A DNA stretch of 64,000 bases from Coenobita brevimanus (lineage: Eukaryota > Arthropoda > Malacostraca > Decapoda > Coenobitidae): positions 5,126,533-5,190,532 of the forward strand of contig CM064697.1 in NCBI GenBank assembly GCA_032717465.1, written 5' to 3'. This document shows, piece by piece, positions 10,196 to 20,983 of the stretch. The first letter of the stretch is position 1. Each line of letters begins with the position of its first letter. Both the position numbers and the translations under genes were made by a program. Under the pieces are notes generated by a model. That model was not told where the DNA came from, ran no database searches, and worked only from the letters and a program-made list of their open reading frames with translations.

Positions 10196-13100
10196 AACTT
10201 AGTGGAACTAAAGTAGAACTCTTCCGGATAGGTGCCATCTGAGTGCCACTTTAGGCACTTAAGTTGGCACTTAAATTGGGACAAGTTGGAACTAAGTTGG
10301 CATCTGAGTTGGGACTTTAGTTGGCGCTTGAGTTGGGACTTAAGTTGGCGCTTGAGTTGAAACTTAAGTTGGCGCTTGAGTTGGAATTTAAGTTGGCGCT
10401 TGAGTTGGGACTTAAATTGGCGCTTGAGTTGGGACTTAAGTTGGCGCTTGAGTTGGGACTTATGTTGGCGCTTGAGTTGGGACTTAAGTTGATGCTTGAG
10501 TTGGGAGCTACTTTGGCACTTGAGTTTGGACTTAGGTTGGCGCTTGAGTTGGGACATAGATTGGAGCTTGAGTTGGGACTTAAGTTGGCGCTTGAGTTGG
10601 GACTTAGGTTGGTGCTTGTGTTGGGATTTAAGTTGGTGCTTGAGTTGGGACTTAAGTTGGTGCTTAAGTTGGGACTTAAGTTGGCATTTGAATTGGGGCT
10701 TGAGTTGGGATCTACTTTGGTGCTTGACTTGGGACTTAGTTTGTCGCTTGAGTTGGGACTTAAGTTGGCGCTTGAGTTGGGGCTTAAGTTCGCGCTTGAG
10801 TTAGGATTTAAGTTGGTGCTTGAGTTGGGACTTAAGTTGGTGCTTCAGTTGGGACTTAAGTTGGTGCTTCAGTTGGGACTTAAGTTGGTGCTTGAGTTCG
10901 GAGCTACTTTGGCACTTGAGTTGAGACTTAGGTTGGCGCTTGAGTTGGGACTTAGGTTGACGCTTGAGTTGGGACCTAAGTTGGCGCTTGAGTTGGGACT
11001 TAGGTTGGTGTTTGTGTTAGGACTTAAGTTGGTGCTTGAGTTGGGACTTAAGTTGGCGCTTGAGTTGGGGCTTAAGTTGGTGCTTGAGTTGGGATCTACT
11101 TTGGCGCTTGAGCTGGGACTTAGGTTGGCGCTTGAATTGGGACTTAGGTTGTTGCTTGAGTTGGGACTTAAGTTGGTGCTTGAGTTGGGACTTAGGTTGG
11201 CTCTTAAGTTAGGACTTAAGTTGGCGTTTGAATTGGGAATTAAGTTTTCGCTTGAGTTGGGACTTAGGTTAGCGCTCGAGTTCGGACTTAAGTTGGCGCT
11301 TAATTTGGGACTTAAGTTGGCGCTTGAGTTAGAACTCAAAGTTCGCGCTTGAGTTGGGACTTACGTTGGCGCTTGAGTTGGGACTTAAGTTTGCGCTTGA
11401 GATGGGACTTAAGTTTGCGCTTGACTTGGGACTTAAGGTCGCGCTTGGGTTGGGGCTTAAGTTTGCAACTGAGTTGAGACTTATGTTGGAACGCTTGAGT
11501 TGGGACTTAAGTTCGCGCTTGAGCTTGGACCTACGTTGGCGCTTGAGTTTTTACCCAAGTTGGCACTAAGGTTTCACTTGAGTTGGGATTAATGTTGGTG
11601 CTTGAGATGCAGCATAAGTTGGCGCATGAGTTGGGACTTGAGTTGACTCGTGATTTGAGATTTATGTTGGTGCTTGAGTCGTTACTTGCGTTGGCACTTG
11701 AGTTGTAACTTACGTTGGCACTTGAGTTGGGACTTTAGTTGGTGCTTGAGTTGGGACTTCAGTTGGTGCTTGAGTTGGGACTTCAGTTGGTGCTTGAGTT
11801 GGGACTAAAGTTGGTGCTTGGATTGGGACAAGTTTACGCTTGACTTGGGACTTAAGTTGGCGCTTGAGTTGAGAACTTAGTTGGCGCTCAAGTTGGGACT
11901 TAAGTTAGCGCTTGAGTTAGGACTTGATCTCGTACTTGTGTTAGGACTTAAGTTGGTACTTGTGTCTGGACCCAAGTGGTACCTGTGTTGGGACGAACTG
12001 ACACTTGAGTTTGATCATTAGGTGGTACTTGAGTTGGGATTTAAATTGGCGCTTGTGTTGGATTTAAGTTGGCACTTGTTTTAGGACTTAAGTTGGCACT
12101 TGTTATAGGACTTAAGTTGGCACTTATTTTGGGACTTAATTTGGCACTTGAGTCGGAGCTTTAGTTAACATTTGAATTGGAACTTACGTCACCACGTGAG
12201 TTTGCACTTAAGTTGGGATTTGCGTTTGCACTTAAGTTGGCATTCGCGTTTGCACTTAAGTTGGCATTCGCGTTTGCACTTAGGATAGCATTTGCGTTTC
12301 CAGTTAAGTTGACATTTGAGTTTTCTCTTCAGTTTGCATTTGAGTTGGCACTTAAGTTGGCACTTGAATTGGCACACAAGTTTGCACTTATCATTTACGT
12401 TAGCACTTTATTTGGCATTTACGTTGGCAGTTAAGTTTGGACTTAAGTTTGCACTTGAGTTGGGACTTAAGCTGCTGCTTGAAATGGAACTTAAGTTGGT
12501 ACTTGAGTTGGGACCTATGTTCGCCCTTTAATTGGGACTAAATGTGGCGCTTGAGTTGGTACTTAAGTTTGCTCTTGAGATGAGACTTCTTGCCGCTTGA
12601 GTTGGGACTTTAGTTGTCACTTGAGCTGGGATCTAAGTTGGCGCTTGAGTTTGGACCTGAGTTAGCATTTGAGTTGGCACTTATTTTGTCCCTTGAGTTT
12701 ACGCTTATGATGTCACTTGAATTGGCTATTGTGTTGTCACGAGTTGGCACGTAAGTTATCTCTTGAGTTGGCACTTACGTTGGCACGAGTTGGAGCTTAC
12801 ACTGGCACTTGAGTTGGAGCTTACCTTGGCACTTCAGTTGGGAACTATGCTGACCTTTGAATTGTAATTAAGCTGGTGCTTGAGTTGAGACTAAGGTTGG
12901 CGCTTGAGTTGAGACATAGGTTGGCACTTGAGTTGGGACCTACGTTGGCGCTTGAGTTTTGCCCCAAGTTGGCACTTGAGTTGGCACTTAAGGTTTCACT
13001 TGAGTTGGGATTAATGTTCGTACTTGAGTTGACACGTTGTCACTTGAGTTGGCACTTAAGTTGATTCATGAGTTGAGACTTAAGTTGGCACTTGAGTTGT

Positions 13101-13691
13101 AACTTACATTGGCACTTGAGTTGAGACTTAGGTTGGCGCTTGAGTTGGGACTAAGCGCTTGAGTTATGACTTGAGTTGGTACTTGTGTTAAGACTTAAGT
13201 TGGTACTTGCGTTTGGTACCTGTGTTGGGACATGAGTTGGCACTTGAGTTTGAACTTTAGTTGGAACTTGAGTTGGGATTTAAATTGGCCCCTGTGAAGA
13301 GAGGAGGGGGAGGGGTAGAGGGAGGAGAGGAAGGGGGAGTCGTAGGGGGAGGAGAGGAGAGGGTACGAGGACGGGCAAGGAGGGGAGAGAAAGAGGGGGC
13401 GAAGAAGAAAATGGAAGGAAGGGAGGAAATGCTGAAAAGAACTGGGAAGGAGAATATGGAAGAAGGTGAAAAGAAAGGAAGGAAAAGGAGTGGAAATTGT
13501 GAAAAGAATTAGGAGGAGGAAAAGGGAACTGGATGGAAAAAAGTGAGGAAGGGGAAACAAGGAAAGAAAGAGACGTCGAGGAAAGGAAGGAAGGAATTAA
13601 GGAAGAATGGAAGGAAGGAAAGAAGGAGTTACTCTGAGACGTAAGGTGAAGCAAAGTCGTTCCCACAAAGGTTCAAGACAGGCAGACAAAA

Positions 13692-13738
<47 letters not shown>
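10190..13738 (-). repeat. right arm of giant inverted repeat
   Basis: This is the reverse complement of 6791-9725. Reading backwards from 13738 it gives (CT)n, the segment with cttttgtctgcctgtct, the polypyrimidine block (13290-13620) and the satellite. It is longer than the left arm mainly because the TTGGCGCTTGAGTTGGGACT sub-array (about 10310-11560) has expanded. The expanded sub-array of the left arm at 7868-8020 is short here (12660-12740). Arrays have therefore grown independently on each side since the inversion arose. The 24-bp unit is eight codons without stops, so the long frame at 10321-11352 (repeat LELGLKLA) is a by-product. Confidence 0.9.
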
Positions 13739-13739
<1 letters not shown>

Positions 13740-13821
13740 AAGAGAGGGAGTCTGACTGTAAAATATCCCATTCTTTGAAGAAGGAAAGTCAGAACATCTT
13801 CAAAGCAAATATCCTCATCAG
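13739..13821. other. flank between inverted repeat and hAT-like element
   Basis: About 80 bases of non-satellite sequence. It is not found outside the left arm of the inverted repeat, so the symmetric structure ends at the (GA)n. Confidence 0.55.
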
Positions 13822-14491
13822 CAGTGCTGGGAACGCTACTAATAAAAAGTAGCGGCGCTCCCATTCCCGTTACTAGCCCGAAAAAGTAGTGGCGTTACTG
13901 GTTTCGCTACTTGATACGAAATGTAGCGGTGCTCCCGCTCCTGCTGCTTTGGATAAGAAAAACGTACACGAAGGAAAGGTTAACAAAAATCTGTGATATA
14001 GCAATACACTATATACTGTTTTGATAATATCAGTCAGTCTGAGTGGTTATGTTGTGTACCAGTAATGTCAGTATACACTTATACTGAATAAATAAAATCA
14101 TACATGTCGGTGTCACTTTAATGAAGCTTAGAGCCGAAGGTACAGGAAAAAAGCTATTTACTGTATAATGTAACAAATGTTCTTTTACACTGTTACCTAG
14201 TATACCTACTGAAAGTAACATACGTAAGTAACAGGCAAAAAAATGTGGCCTACCATTGATACATATTATATAGATTTATTATATTTTCAATGATACTCAT
14301 TTAAGATATATACGAAAACGAGAGTAAAAATGAACTGGGGCTTTCTGTTAAAGGCTATACAATGGCAATGTTTTTTCCATTACCTTAAACTGAAAGTAAC
14401 ATACTTTTACGAAATAATAACGTAGTGAGCAAGAATTAGTCTGAAAGAAAGAGTGAGGGAGAGAGCGCAAGTTAGAGACGGGAATAGTTAG

Positions 14492-14555
<64 letters not shown>

Positions 14556-14956
14556 GCATTGCCTACATCTAGCTGACATCCTTATTTATCTTTAGGCCTA
14601 CTCAATTTAAATGATCGATAATTAACTTGCAACTTCCTGTCTAATTATTGCACAATTACTAATAAATAATATATATAGTTTAATAAATTACTGATGTAAT
14701 GTAGAACAAACATCCTTAATTGACAGAATTAACGAAAGTATTATTTTTCGTCATTAATAAATACAACCAAACCGTCGGCATATCTGTATGTACTCACGAC
14801 TCCGGACTGTATTCGTCGCGTGAGTAGCGAGCAGCGCGGTAACGCGTGAGTACAGCCAAAAAGTAGCGGCGCTCTCAGTTTCGCTGCTGGCTAAAAAAAA
14901 GTAATGGCGTTACCACCATCGCTATTAAAATAGTAGCGGCGCTATTCCCAGCATTG
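13822..14956. mobile_element. non-autonomous hAT-like element
   Basis: The left end reads CAGTGCTGGGAACGCTACT. The reverse complement of the right end reads CAATGCTGGGAATAGCGCCG. Both ends continue with repeated sub-terminal AGTAGCGGCGCT and GTTACT motifs for about 100 bases, the style of hAT ends. The interior of about 900 bp is AT-rich, has no transposase frame and contains (GT)n at 14495-14552. Expected 8-bp target duplications do not match well: ctcatcag on the left, ctcaagtg on the right. Either they have decayed or the two flanks were joined by rearrangement. Confidence 0.7.
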
Positions 14957-16241
14957 CTCAAGTGCCATCCCATGTTTCAACTCAAGCGCGAACCTTAGTC
15001 CCAACTCAAGCACCAGCTTAATCACAACTCAGGGGTCAGCATAGGTCCCTACTCAAGTGCCAACGTAAACTCCAACTCAAGTGCCAACGTAAGCTCCAAC
15101 TCAAGTGCCAACGTAAGTGCCAACGTAAGCTCCAACTCAAGTGCCAACGTAAGCTCCAACTCGTGCCAACGGAATTGCCAACTCAAGAGCTAACTTAAGT
15201 GCCAACTAAAGCGCCAACTTATGTTGCAACTCAAGCGCAAACATAACTCCCAACTCAAGTGACAACACAAGTGCCAACTCAAGTGACAACATAAGTGCCA
15301 ACTCAAATGCCAACTCAGGTCCAAACACAAGCGCCACCTTGGATCTCAGCTCAAGTGACAGTTTAAGTCCCAACTCAAGCGCCAACATGTCTCAGCTCAA
15401 GCGCAAACTTAAGTACCAACTCAAGCGCCATCTTTAGTCCCAACTAAAGGGCGACCTTAGGTCCCAACTCAAGTACCAAGTTAAGTTCCAATTCAAACAC
15501 CAGCTTAAGTCCCAACTCAAGCGCCAACTTAAGTCCAAACTTAAGTGCCAAATAAAGTGCTAACGTAAATGATAAGTGCAAACGTGAGTGCCAGTTCAAG
15601 TGCCAACTTAAGTGTCAACTCAAATGCAAACTTAAGAGAAAACTCAAATGCCAACTTACGTGCAAACGCAAATGGCAACTTAAGCGCAAACTCACGTGTT
15701 GACGTAAGTGCCAATTCATATGTTAACTAAAAATCCGACTTAAATACCAAGTTTAGTCCTATAACAAGTGCCAACTTAAGTCCTAAAACAAGTGCCAACT
15801 TAAAATCCAACACAAGAGCCGATTTAAATCCCAACTCAAGTACCAACAAAAATTCAAACTCAAGTCTCAACTCAAATCCCAACACAGGTACCATTTGGGT
15901 CCAAACACAAGTACCAACTTAAATCCTAACACAAGTACGAGCTCAAGTCCTAACTCAAGCGCTAACTTAAGTCCCAACTGAAGCGCTAACTAAGGTCTCA
16001 ACTCAAGCGCCAACATAAGTCCCAACTCAAGCGTCGACTTGTCCCAATCCAAGCACCAACTGAAGTCCCAACTTAAGCTCAAACTGAAGTCCCAACTCAA
16101 GCACCAACTGAAGTGCCAACGTAAGTTAAAACTCAAGCACCAACTGTAGTCCCAGTTCAAGTGCCAACGTAAGTTACAACTCAAGTGCCAACGTAAGTTA
16201 CAACTCAAGCACCAATTTAAGTCCCAGTTCACGAGTCAACT

Positions 16242-16242
<1 letters not shown>
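14957..16242 (+). repeat. partial third copy of the satellite arm
   Basis: The sequence parallels 7625-9058 of the left arm, in the same orientation and with the same order of irregular units. Landmarks are the 'accagcttaatcacaactca' segment with 'gtcagcataggtccc' (15010-15050 against 7680-7715), the 'gataagtgcaaacgtgagtgccagtt' region (15572 against 8393), and the closing 'gttcac-agtcaactcaagt' (16226 against 9043). Sub-arrays that are long in the left arm are short here, so this copy is less expanded. It begins exactly at the hAT-like end and stops at a (GT)n. Confidence 0.85.

Positions 16243-16302
<60 letters not shown>
16243..16302. repeat. (GT)n microsatellite
   Basis: About 58 bp of uninterrupted GT directly abut the third satellite copy and mark its right edge. 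Confidence 0.9.
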
Positions 16303-16306
<4 letters not shown>

Positions 16307-16776
16307 GAAAGAAAACGGAAGAGGGAAGGAGGAGGGTCCAGAATCCCGAGGGGACCTCTTAATCCTTCACACGGTCACTTGTGTTCCGATTTTGGCAAAG
16401 GCTTTGTAAAATTCTCTCCTTCATGTTTCCTGAGAAAGGGTATAACAGGTGAATTGCCGAGACAATGGTGTGCGGGGGGGGGGTGGAGGTAATGCAGTGT
16501 AAGGCATTGTCCCTGCTTGGCATCTTGTAGAGGAATAGAGGAAGGTGTCCCGTGTATACGTACGAAAAATCACGCGCGAAAATTGAAAATTGTGCAAATT
16601 AGAGACCTTGCAAATGCACGACGTACCAGTACATCATCGGGAATGGCAAATGCAAAATGTTGCAACGTACCCATACGTCAACGGGACGGGGCGGGTTAAA
16701 TCCGATGACGCCTTATTATTTTATTAAGCTTGTGAAAGCCCCGTCGTAGAGAGCTCAATACTGTGCTGTATTTTAG

Positions 16777-17005
16777 TTTAGACGATTTCATTCAGCTGTC
16801 AGTGGGTCACGGAAGCCTGAGTGTTAAGTATACCCTCACTTCCTCTGTCAACTCCCTGCAGATCAGCTCGACCCTGCCTGCCTCTGCCGAACCCAAACTG
16901 GTGGACGTGTGGATGTTCGGCAATGTGAGTATCCTGGCACTGATATCTGTGGCGCATGTTGAAGTCCACTTCACACAGCGCTACACAGACACCACCCTCA
17001 ATGCG
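16777..17005 (+). CDS. exon of divergent cys-loop ligand-gated ion channel (M2-M3)
   Basis: This appears to be an internal exon of a pentameric cys-loop receptor subunit (GABA, glycine or glutamate-gated chloride channel superfamily), a plasma-membrane ion channel. The frame gives LDDFIQLSVGHGSLSV, then YTLTSSVNSL, then SSTLP and EPKLVDVWMFG, then a hydrophobic stretch to HFTQRY. In the family, DDF with a following valine leads into pore helix M2. A proline-containing M2-M3 loop comes next, then M3 begins with a (K/A)-(hydrophobic)-VDVW motif. All are visible in order. The exon ends at donor GCG|GTAAG (17006) in phase 0. The acceptor is less certain: AG at 16776 keeps the DDF motif, while AGs at 16795 and 16801 are alternatives. 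An internal GTGAGT at 16924 could act as a cryptic donor. Upstream exons (ligand-binding domain, M1) are not seen in the window. Confidence 0.5.
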
Positions 17006-17099
17006 GTAAGATGCACCTCTGTACCACCACGTGTGTTTACTTACATCAACGAAGGCGAGGTATAATGTTTTGCCCGGTGTGTGTGTGTGTGTTTGTGTG

Positions 17100-17620
17100 T
17101 TTTAACTAAATAACTCAAACAGCTTTTATTCCATTTTTACCAAAGTTGGTGGATGAGTTTAGAGTCAGCCAAGGAGATGGCCTACCGTATTTGAGAGGAG
17201 TAGGTCTAAGGTGAAGGTCACATGGTTTTCATCCGATTTAAGCTAAACTTGGCGGAAGAGTTGACGGTAAAGCAAGAACAAAGGAAATCGATATTGAGAA
17301 CATTAAGTCGATGGTCACTTTCCCAGGATTAGGCGAAAGTTCGATGAGAGATGTGTGTGAATAACTAAATGCACTTTGATCTGGTTTTACTCAAAGTTGT
17401 TGGAAGGGTTGAGGATCAGCCAAGGAGTTGGCCTATCATTCTGAGAATTATAGGTAAATGGTCAAAAGCCACATGCCAAGGTCAATTTATTATTATTATA
17501 TTTTTTTCGATAGAGGCCAAATTTTGTAAACGGCTTGAGGATCAGCCAAGACTGAAATAATTAGATTTTGAGGACAATCAGCTGATGGTGAAGGTCACAG
17601 GGCAAAGTCAATTATTTGGT
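17100..17620. repeat. tandem degenerate dispersed-repeat units
   Basis: Three to four units of about 130 bp, each with a pattern like 'acc-aa-ttggtggaagg-ttgaggatcagccaagga' followed by 'gaaggtcac'. Relatives are at 46740-47060. I recall similar sequence as a scattered repeat in other invertebrate genomes; this comes from memory, not from a search. Confidence 0.6.
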
Positions 17621-17689
17621 TCATCGATCATTAGCAGGGTGCGGGTGTTGCATTTTGGTTGCTCCTCGTTTATTAGGTTCACGCGGTTC

Positions 17690-18015
17690 CGTCAGTCCGT
17701 CTGCAATTTCATGTCCGCTCTATAACTTTCACAAGCATCGACAGATGTTGATATAACTTCACACAACTGTTCCCAATACCATGACGGTGTGTCGTGCACA
17801 ACAACCAGCCATCTACTCCAATGGTCAAGGTCTCACTTGGGGTTCAAACAAGGACGGGTGCTGTCATACATAACAGCCATACCAACATTCGAGTCCGCTC
17901 TGTAACTTCCACATGCATGGACAGATTTTGATAAAACTTCACACAATTGTTCCCCATATCGTGAGGGTGTATCGCGCGGAACAACCAGCCATATACTCCG
18001 AAAGTCAATTGCATT
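17690..18015. repeat. two-unit direct repeat (about 185 bp period)
   Basis: Units begin near 17704 and 17890. They share 'gtccgctctataacttcca' type text, 'gacagattttgataaaactt', 'cacacaattgttcccca' and 'acaaccagccat-tactcc', at roughly 80 percent identity by eye. No coding frame survives. Confidence 0.7.
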
Positions 18016-18892
18016 CGTATGGTTACCATCCAGTAGAGGACTTTGTATTGCATGGCAATACTGAATGCACTTGTTAATTTTTACTCTTGCTGTCACCGCG
18101 GTAATAACTTTCCTTTTTAATGATCGTCCTTTTCTTTTTTCTTATTTTTCTTTTCATTTTTTCTTTCTTTTATATCGGTTAATGCCAGACACCATAATAA
18201 CTCGCTCCACGGTCTCAATCTCTTTTAATCGACTACGTTACGGTTAATGTGAAACACAAATCGACATTCGTCACAGTATTTCATTATGGTTACCGTAGAA
18301 CAATTTTATACAGCATAATGGGCAACTCTCACACTGAATGAGTCAGAAGTTGCTTTCGTTCAATTACTTCTTGAGTATTCTTGAGCAAATCAAAGGAAAA
18401 TCTCGTACAATCCACAGGGGCGAGACCTTACTAAACAGTATCTAAAGCATTACTGGATGATTACTAAGTGATATATCTACAGTATTATCTGTATAACTTT
18501 AAACTTAACTTGAACACCATCAATCACATGCATATTCTTTAAACGACAATGACTCTCTTGCATTATGCATGTCGAAAAAGCAGATTAAAAAGTGCAAGCG
18601 TGGAGGCCATGAAACCCCCTCCCCTCCTTACAGTAGACTGGGGTTGGGACAACCAGTTCTTTTTATACACGGAGTGTATCGTAACTCCTGCGGCAAAGGG
18701 TTGTTATTAACGGGGACGACTGAAAATGTATATATGAAAAATTTTCAAGATAACTATATATGAAATGCGCTTAAAGTATCCCCTTGTATACCTTCGAATA
18801 ATTCGTTTTCTACGTAACGTTTTCCAAAGAAAACTTACTTTTAAGGGCAAGATAGTCTTCAAAATTTATCTTTCAGATCTTACTAATATGCA

Positions 18893-19156
18893 AGGCCGGT
18901 CCTACCACTAAGCAAACCAGGCGACCCCCCAGGGCGGCATCGACTAGGAGACGCCAGCTTCCGCCAAAATAAAAATTATCCAAGTAAATTCCTGCGGATC
19001 AAACATCTTTTAGGTGCAACAATAAGACAAGTAACTTTTACAAAAGATTTTCATATCTTCCATGCCTATGAAACATTAAAATTGGAGAGGGTGGGGGTGC
19101 GGTGGAGCGACACTACCACACTCGCCTTGGGCATCTTAGGACTCGGATTACCGATG
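18893..19156. mobile_element. possible hAT-type MITE
   Basis: The left end AAGGCCGGTCCTACCACTAA followed by 'aggcgaccccccagggcggca', and the right end 'cgccttgggcatcttaggac', resemble the opposed ends of a short hAT-related element as I remember the type. No target duplication is evident and the terminal match is imperfect, so the boundaries are tentative. Confidence 0.35.
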
Positions 19157-19669
19157 GGCGAGTCAGTCACCACCATGATTATCATCAGTAATGGTTTTGC
19201 TGCTTCAGCTTTCAACAAGAAGGCATACTCAGTCACTGACAGATATACACTTCTGGGGTCCGAGACTAATTTCCCCAACAGTAAAGGACCTATTATGCAG
19301 TTATGTCAGCATAGGAGTTAGTGTTTCATCTGACATATTTTTAATATATCGTGGTTTACTGCATTCACAGACTTCGCCTTTCGTTGAAAGACATTATCAA
19401 TTGTGGAGCTGACCAATCAGCTAGTTTTAAAGATTTTTATGAAACCACTAATATACTGCTGCAAACTAGGGTTGCCGCTTGCATACCTGGGTTTATAAGG
19501 TTAACTTAGCTAACTACACAAGAAAGAGCTTTGCAGTCAAAAATATGTTAAGTATGCTTACCAACACGTATAATTTAACCCCTTGGATATGAAGAAGACA
19601 TCTGTATTTTGCTCTTGCTACAATCAGACAGCTTTACTCAGTTTGAGATACTTTTACAATTGAAGAATT
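19157..19669. other. anonymous intronic sequence
   Basis: No exon or repeat unit is recognised. The small open frames overlapping on both strands at 19066-19412 have no motif that I know. Confidence 0.45.
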
Positions 19670-19745
19670 TCGATACAGCCTTCATTAACCCCTTCACTAG
19701 TAGTGGTCTGTTCTAAGTTGTATATAATTATTTCATGGTAGCAAG
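19670..19745. repeat. short dispersed repeat, copy
   Basis: Same family as 2068-2147: 'tacagccttcattaacccct' followed by 'cactag' and a degenerate 'ataattatttcatggtagca' end. It sits about 70 bases upstream of the first degenerate exon-start copy. Confidence 0.6.
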
Positions 19746-19814
19746 ATTTTTAAAATGAAGTCATCTGATTGAAGAGAATACCAGACTAACAAAATTAATG
19801 TGCTCCTTCCCCAG

Positions 19815-19928
19815 AATCCCCCAGGGCCTTCAACCATCAATGATAAAAAGTACTGGAAGAGTAACACAAAAATACGTCCTATCAATGGATTTTCTTTCTC
19901 AACCATTCCGTGCAAATCAATGGACTAA
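19815..19928 (+). pseudogene. degenerate copy of terminal M4 exon start
   Basis: After ttccccag the frame reads NPPGPS then NDKKY. The last exon at 20984 reads NPAQPS then ED(EQG)KKY, so both the acceptor and the first 15 or so codons correspond. The frame then diverges (WKSNTKIRP...) and stops at 19926 without a membrane segment. I read it as a duplicated, decayed or alternative last exon. Confidence 0.45.
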
Positions 19929-20383
19929 TTAATGTTTCCCTTCCTCGCATCTATCACAGCCTTTAGTCGCCTGGGAAGAAAAGTAACAAAACATGAAAGA
20001 TCGAAATTTTCTACCCAGGCCCAAAATAATACTAATACTAATACTAATACTGATACCAATAGTAATACTAATAATAATACCATTTTATTTATACTTTACC
20101 CTTTCAATCCAGTGTCGTTTTCTTTATTCTTGCTTATGTACAGTAGACGATTTCTTTCAATTTAGGGGGGAGACATCAGGATATCAGGGGTTAGCGAGGG
20201 CTGTACCTAACTCCTCTTGTCCAAAAGTCTGGAGTTGCCAAGAAAGAAAGAAAACAAAAAAATCATCGTACAGGAGGGGCCAATTCTTACCTTCGCAGAA
20301 CTGCCGTGTTTTTATTACTTAACGTCCAGGAAAAGGTGACAAACTAACATTTTTCCTCGTTACTTTTCCTTCTTCCTTCCAAG

Positions 20384-20420
20384 AACACCTTAGGGTCGTC
20401 AGCCACCTGCGAAGAATAGG
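20384..20420 (+). pseudogene. degenerate copy of terminal exon start
   Basis: A pyrimidine-rich tract ending ttccttccaag is followed by AACACCTTAGGGTCGTCAGC (NTLGSS), aligning with NPAQPS of the exon at 20984. The frame stops after 11 codons. Confidence 0.35.
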
Positions 20421-20515
20421 ATCGTGATTAGGAAAACAAAGTTCTGACTGTTGTATCGTTTTAATCTACCATCCACCACGAGGTAACTGATAAATTTATT
20501 TTTTCCTCTTGTTAG

Positions 20516-20555
20516 AATCCGTCAGAAATATCAATGACCTGGAAGTAGATGAAGA
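20516..20555 (+). pseudogene. degenerate copy of terminal exon start
   Basis: The context 'ccatccaccacgaggtaact' then T-rich then TTAG precedes AATCCGTCAGAAATATCAAT (NPSEIS). The same 'ccat...cg-g-aaagtaact' context precedes the exon at 20984. A stop follows ten codons later. The nearby 'gatgaagaaaaatgtaacaa' echoes the GATGAGCAGGGTAAG part of the true exon. Confidence 0.35.
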
Positions 20556-20761
20556 AAAATGTAACAAGCACACTAACTCGCTGTCACTTTAAAAAAAAAA
20601 AAAAAAAATAGGGAAATGAATTTTTGCTCTGTCTGTCATGAAGCATAAAATAACAAATTAATTAATTTTCCTAAAGTCCCTCATAGCATTATGTTTTCTA
20701 GGAGGAAAAGCAACGTCAAAAATAAGTGAGTCTCGCTTTGCTGACAGTACAGGGTTATGAC

Positions 20762-20763
<2 letters not shown>

Positions 20764-20798
<35 letters not shown>

Positions 20799-20880
20799 CC
20801 CTTCAGGACCATCAGTTTTATGGATGAAGAAGCATTGTGGGAAAGGAAGACCGAAACCCCATACCTCTCTCTCTGATTGA
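20764..20880 (+). pseudogene. degenerate copy of terminal exon start
   Basis: A poly(T) of about 30 bp ending in TTTTAG precedes AACCCTTCAGGACCATCAGT (NPSGPS), followed by 'gatgaagaagc'. It runs 27 codons to a stop with no hydrophobic segment. Confidence 0.4.
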
Positions 20881-20983
20881 AACCTACTTCCGTTAATAAT
20901 TACCCTACTGAATCTACATAATTACCATCCTTTTCCACCATTACGTGCAAAGTAACTAATACATTTTTTTTTTTTTTTTCCAG

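Larger units (their letters stand above)
17006..20983 (+). other. putative intron of the cys-loop receptor-like gene
   Basis: It runs from GTAAG at 17006 to a T-rich tract and CAG at 20981-20983, about 4 kb. It contains ancient dispersed repeats (17100-18010), a possible hAT-type MITE (18893-19156) and a series of degenerate look-alikes of the next exon's start. The phase is 0 on both sides, consistent with direct joining. Confidence 0.45.

Noticed and set aside
7216..13290. Possible CRISPR array
   Set aside because: Repeats are contiguous 11-24-bp units without unique spacers, in a eukaryotic setting.
13261..13666. Glycine/arginine/glutamate-rich and pyrimidine-coded frames at the outer end of the right arm
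   Set aside because: They translate the purine/pyrimidine block of the inverted repeat. The mirror-image frames occur at 6840-7316.
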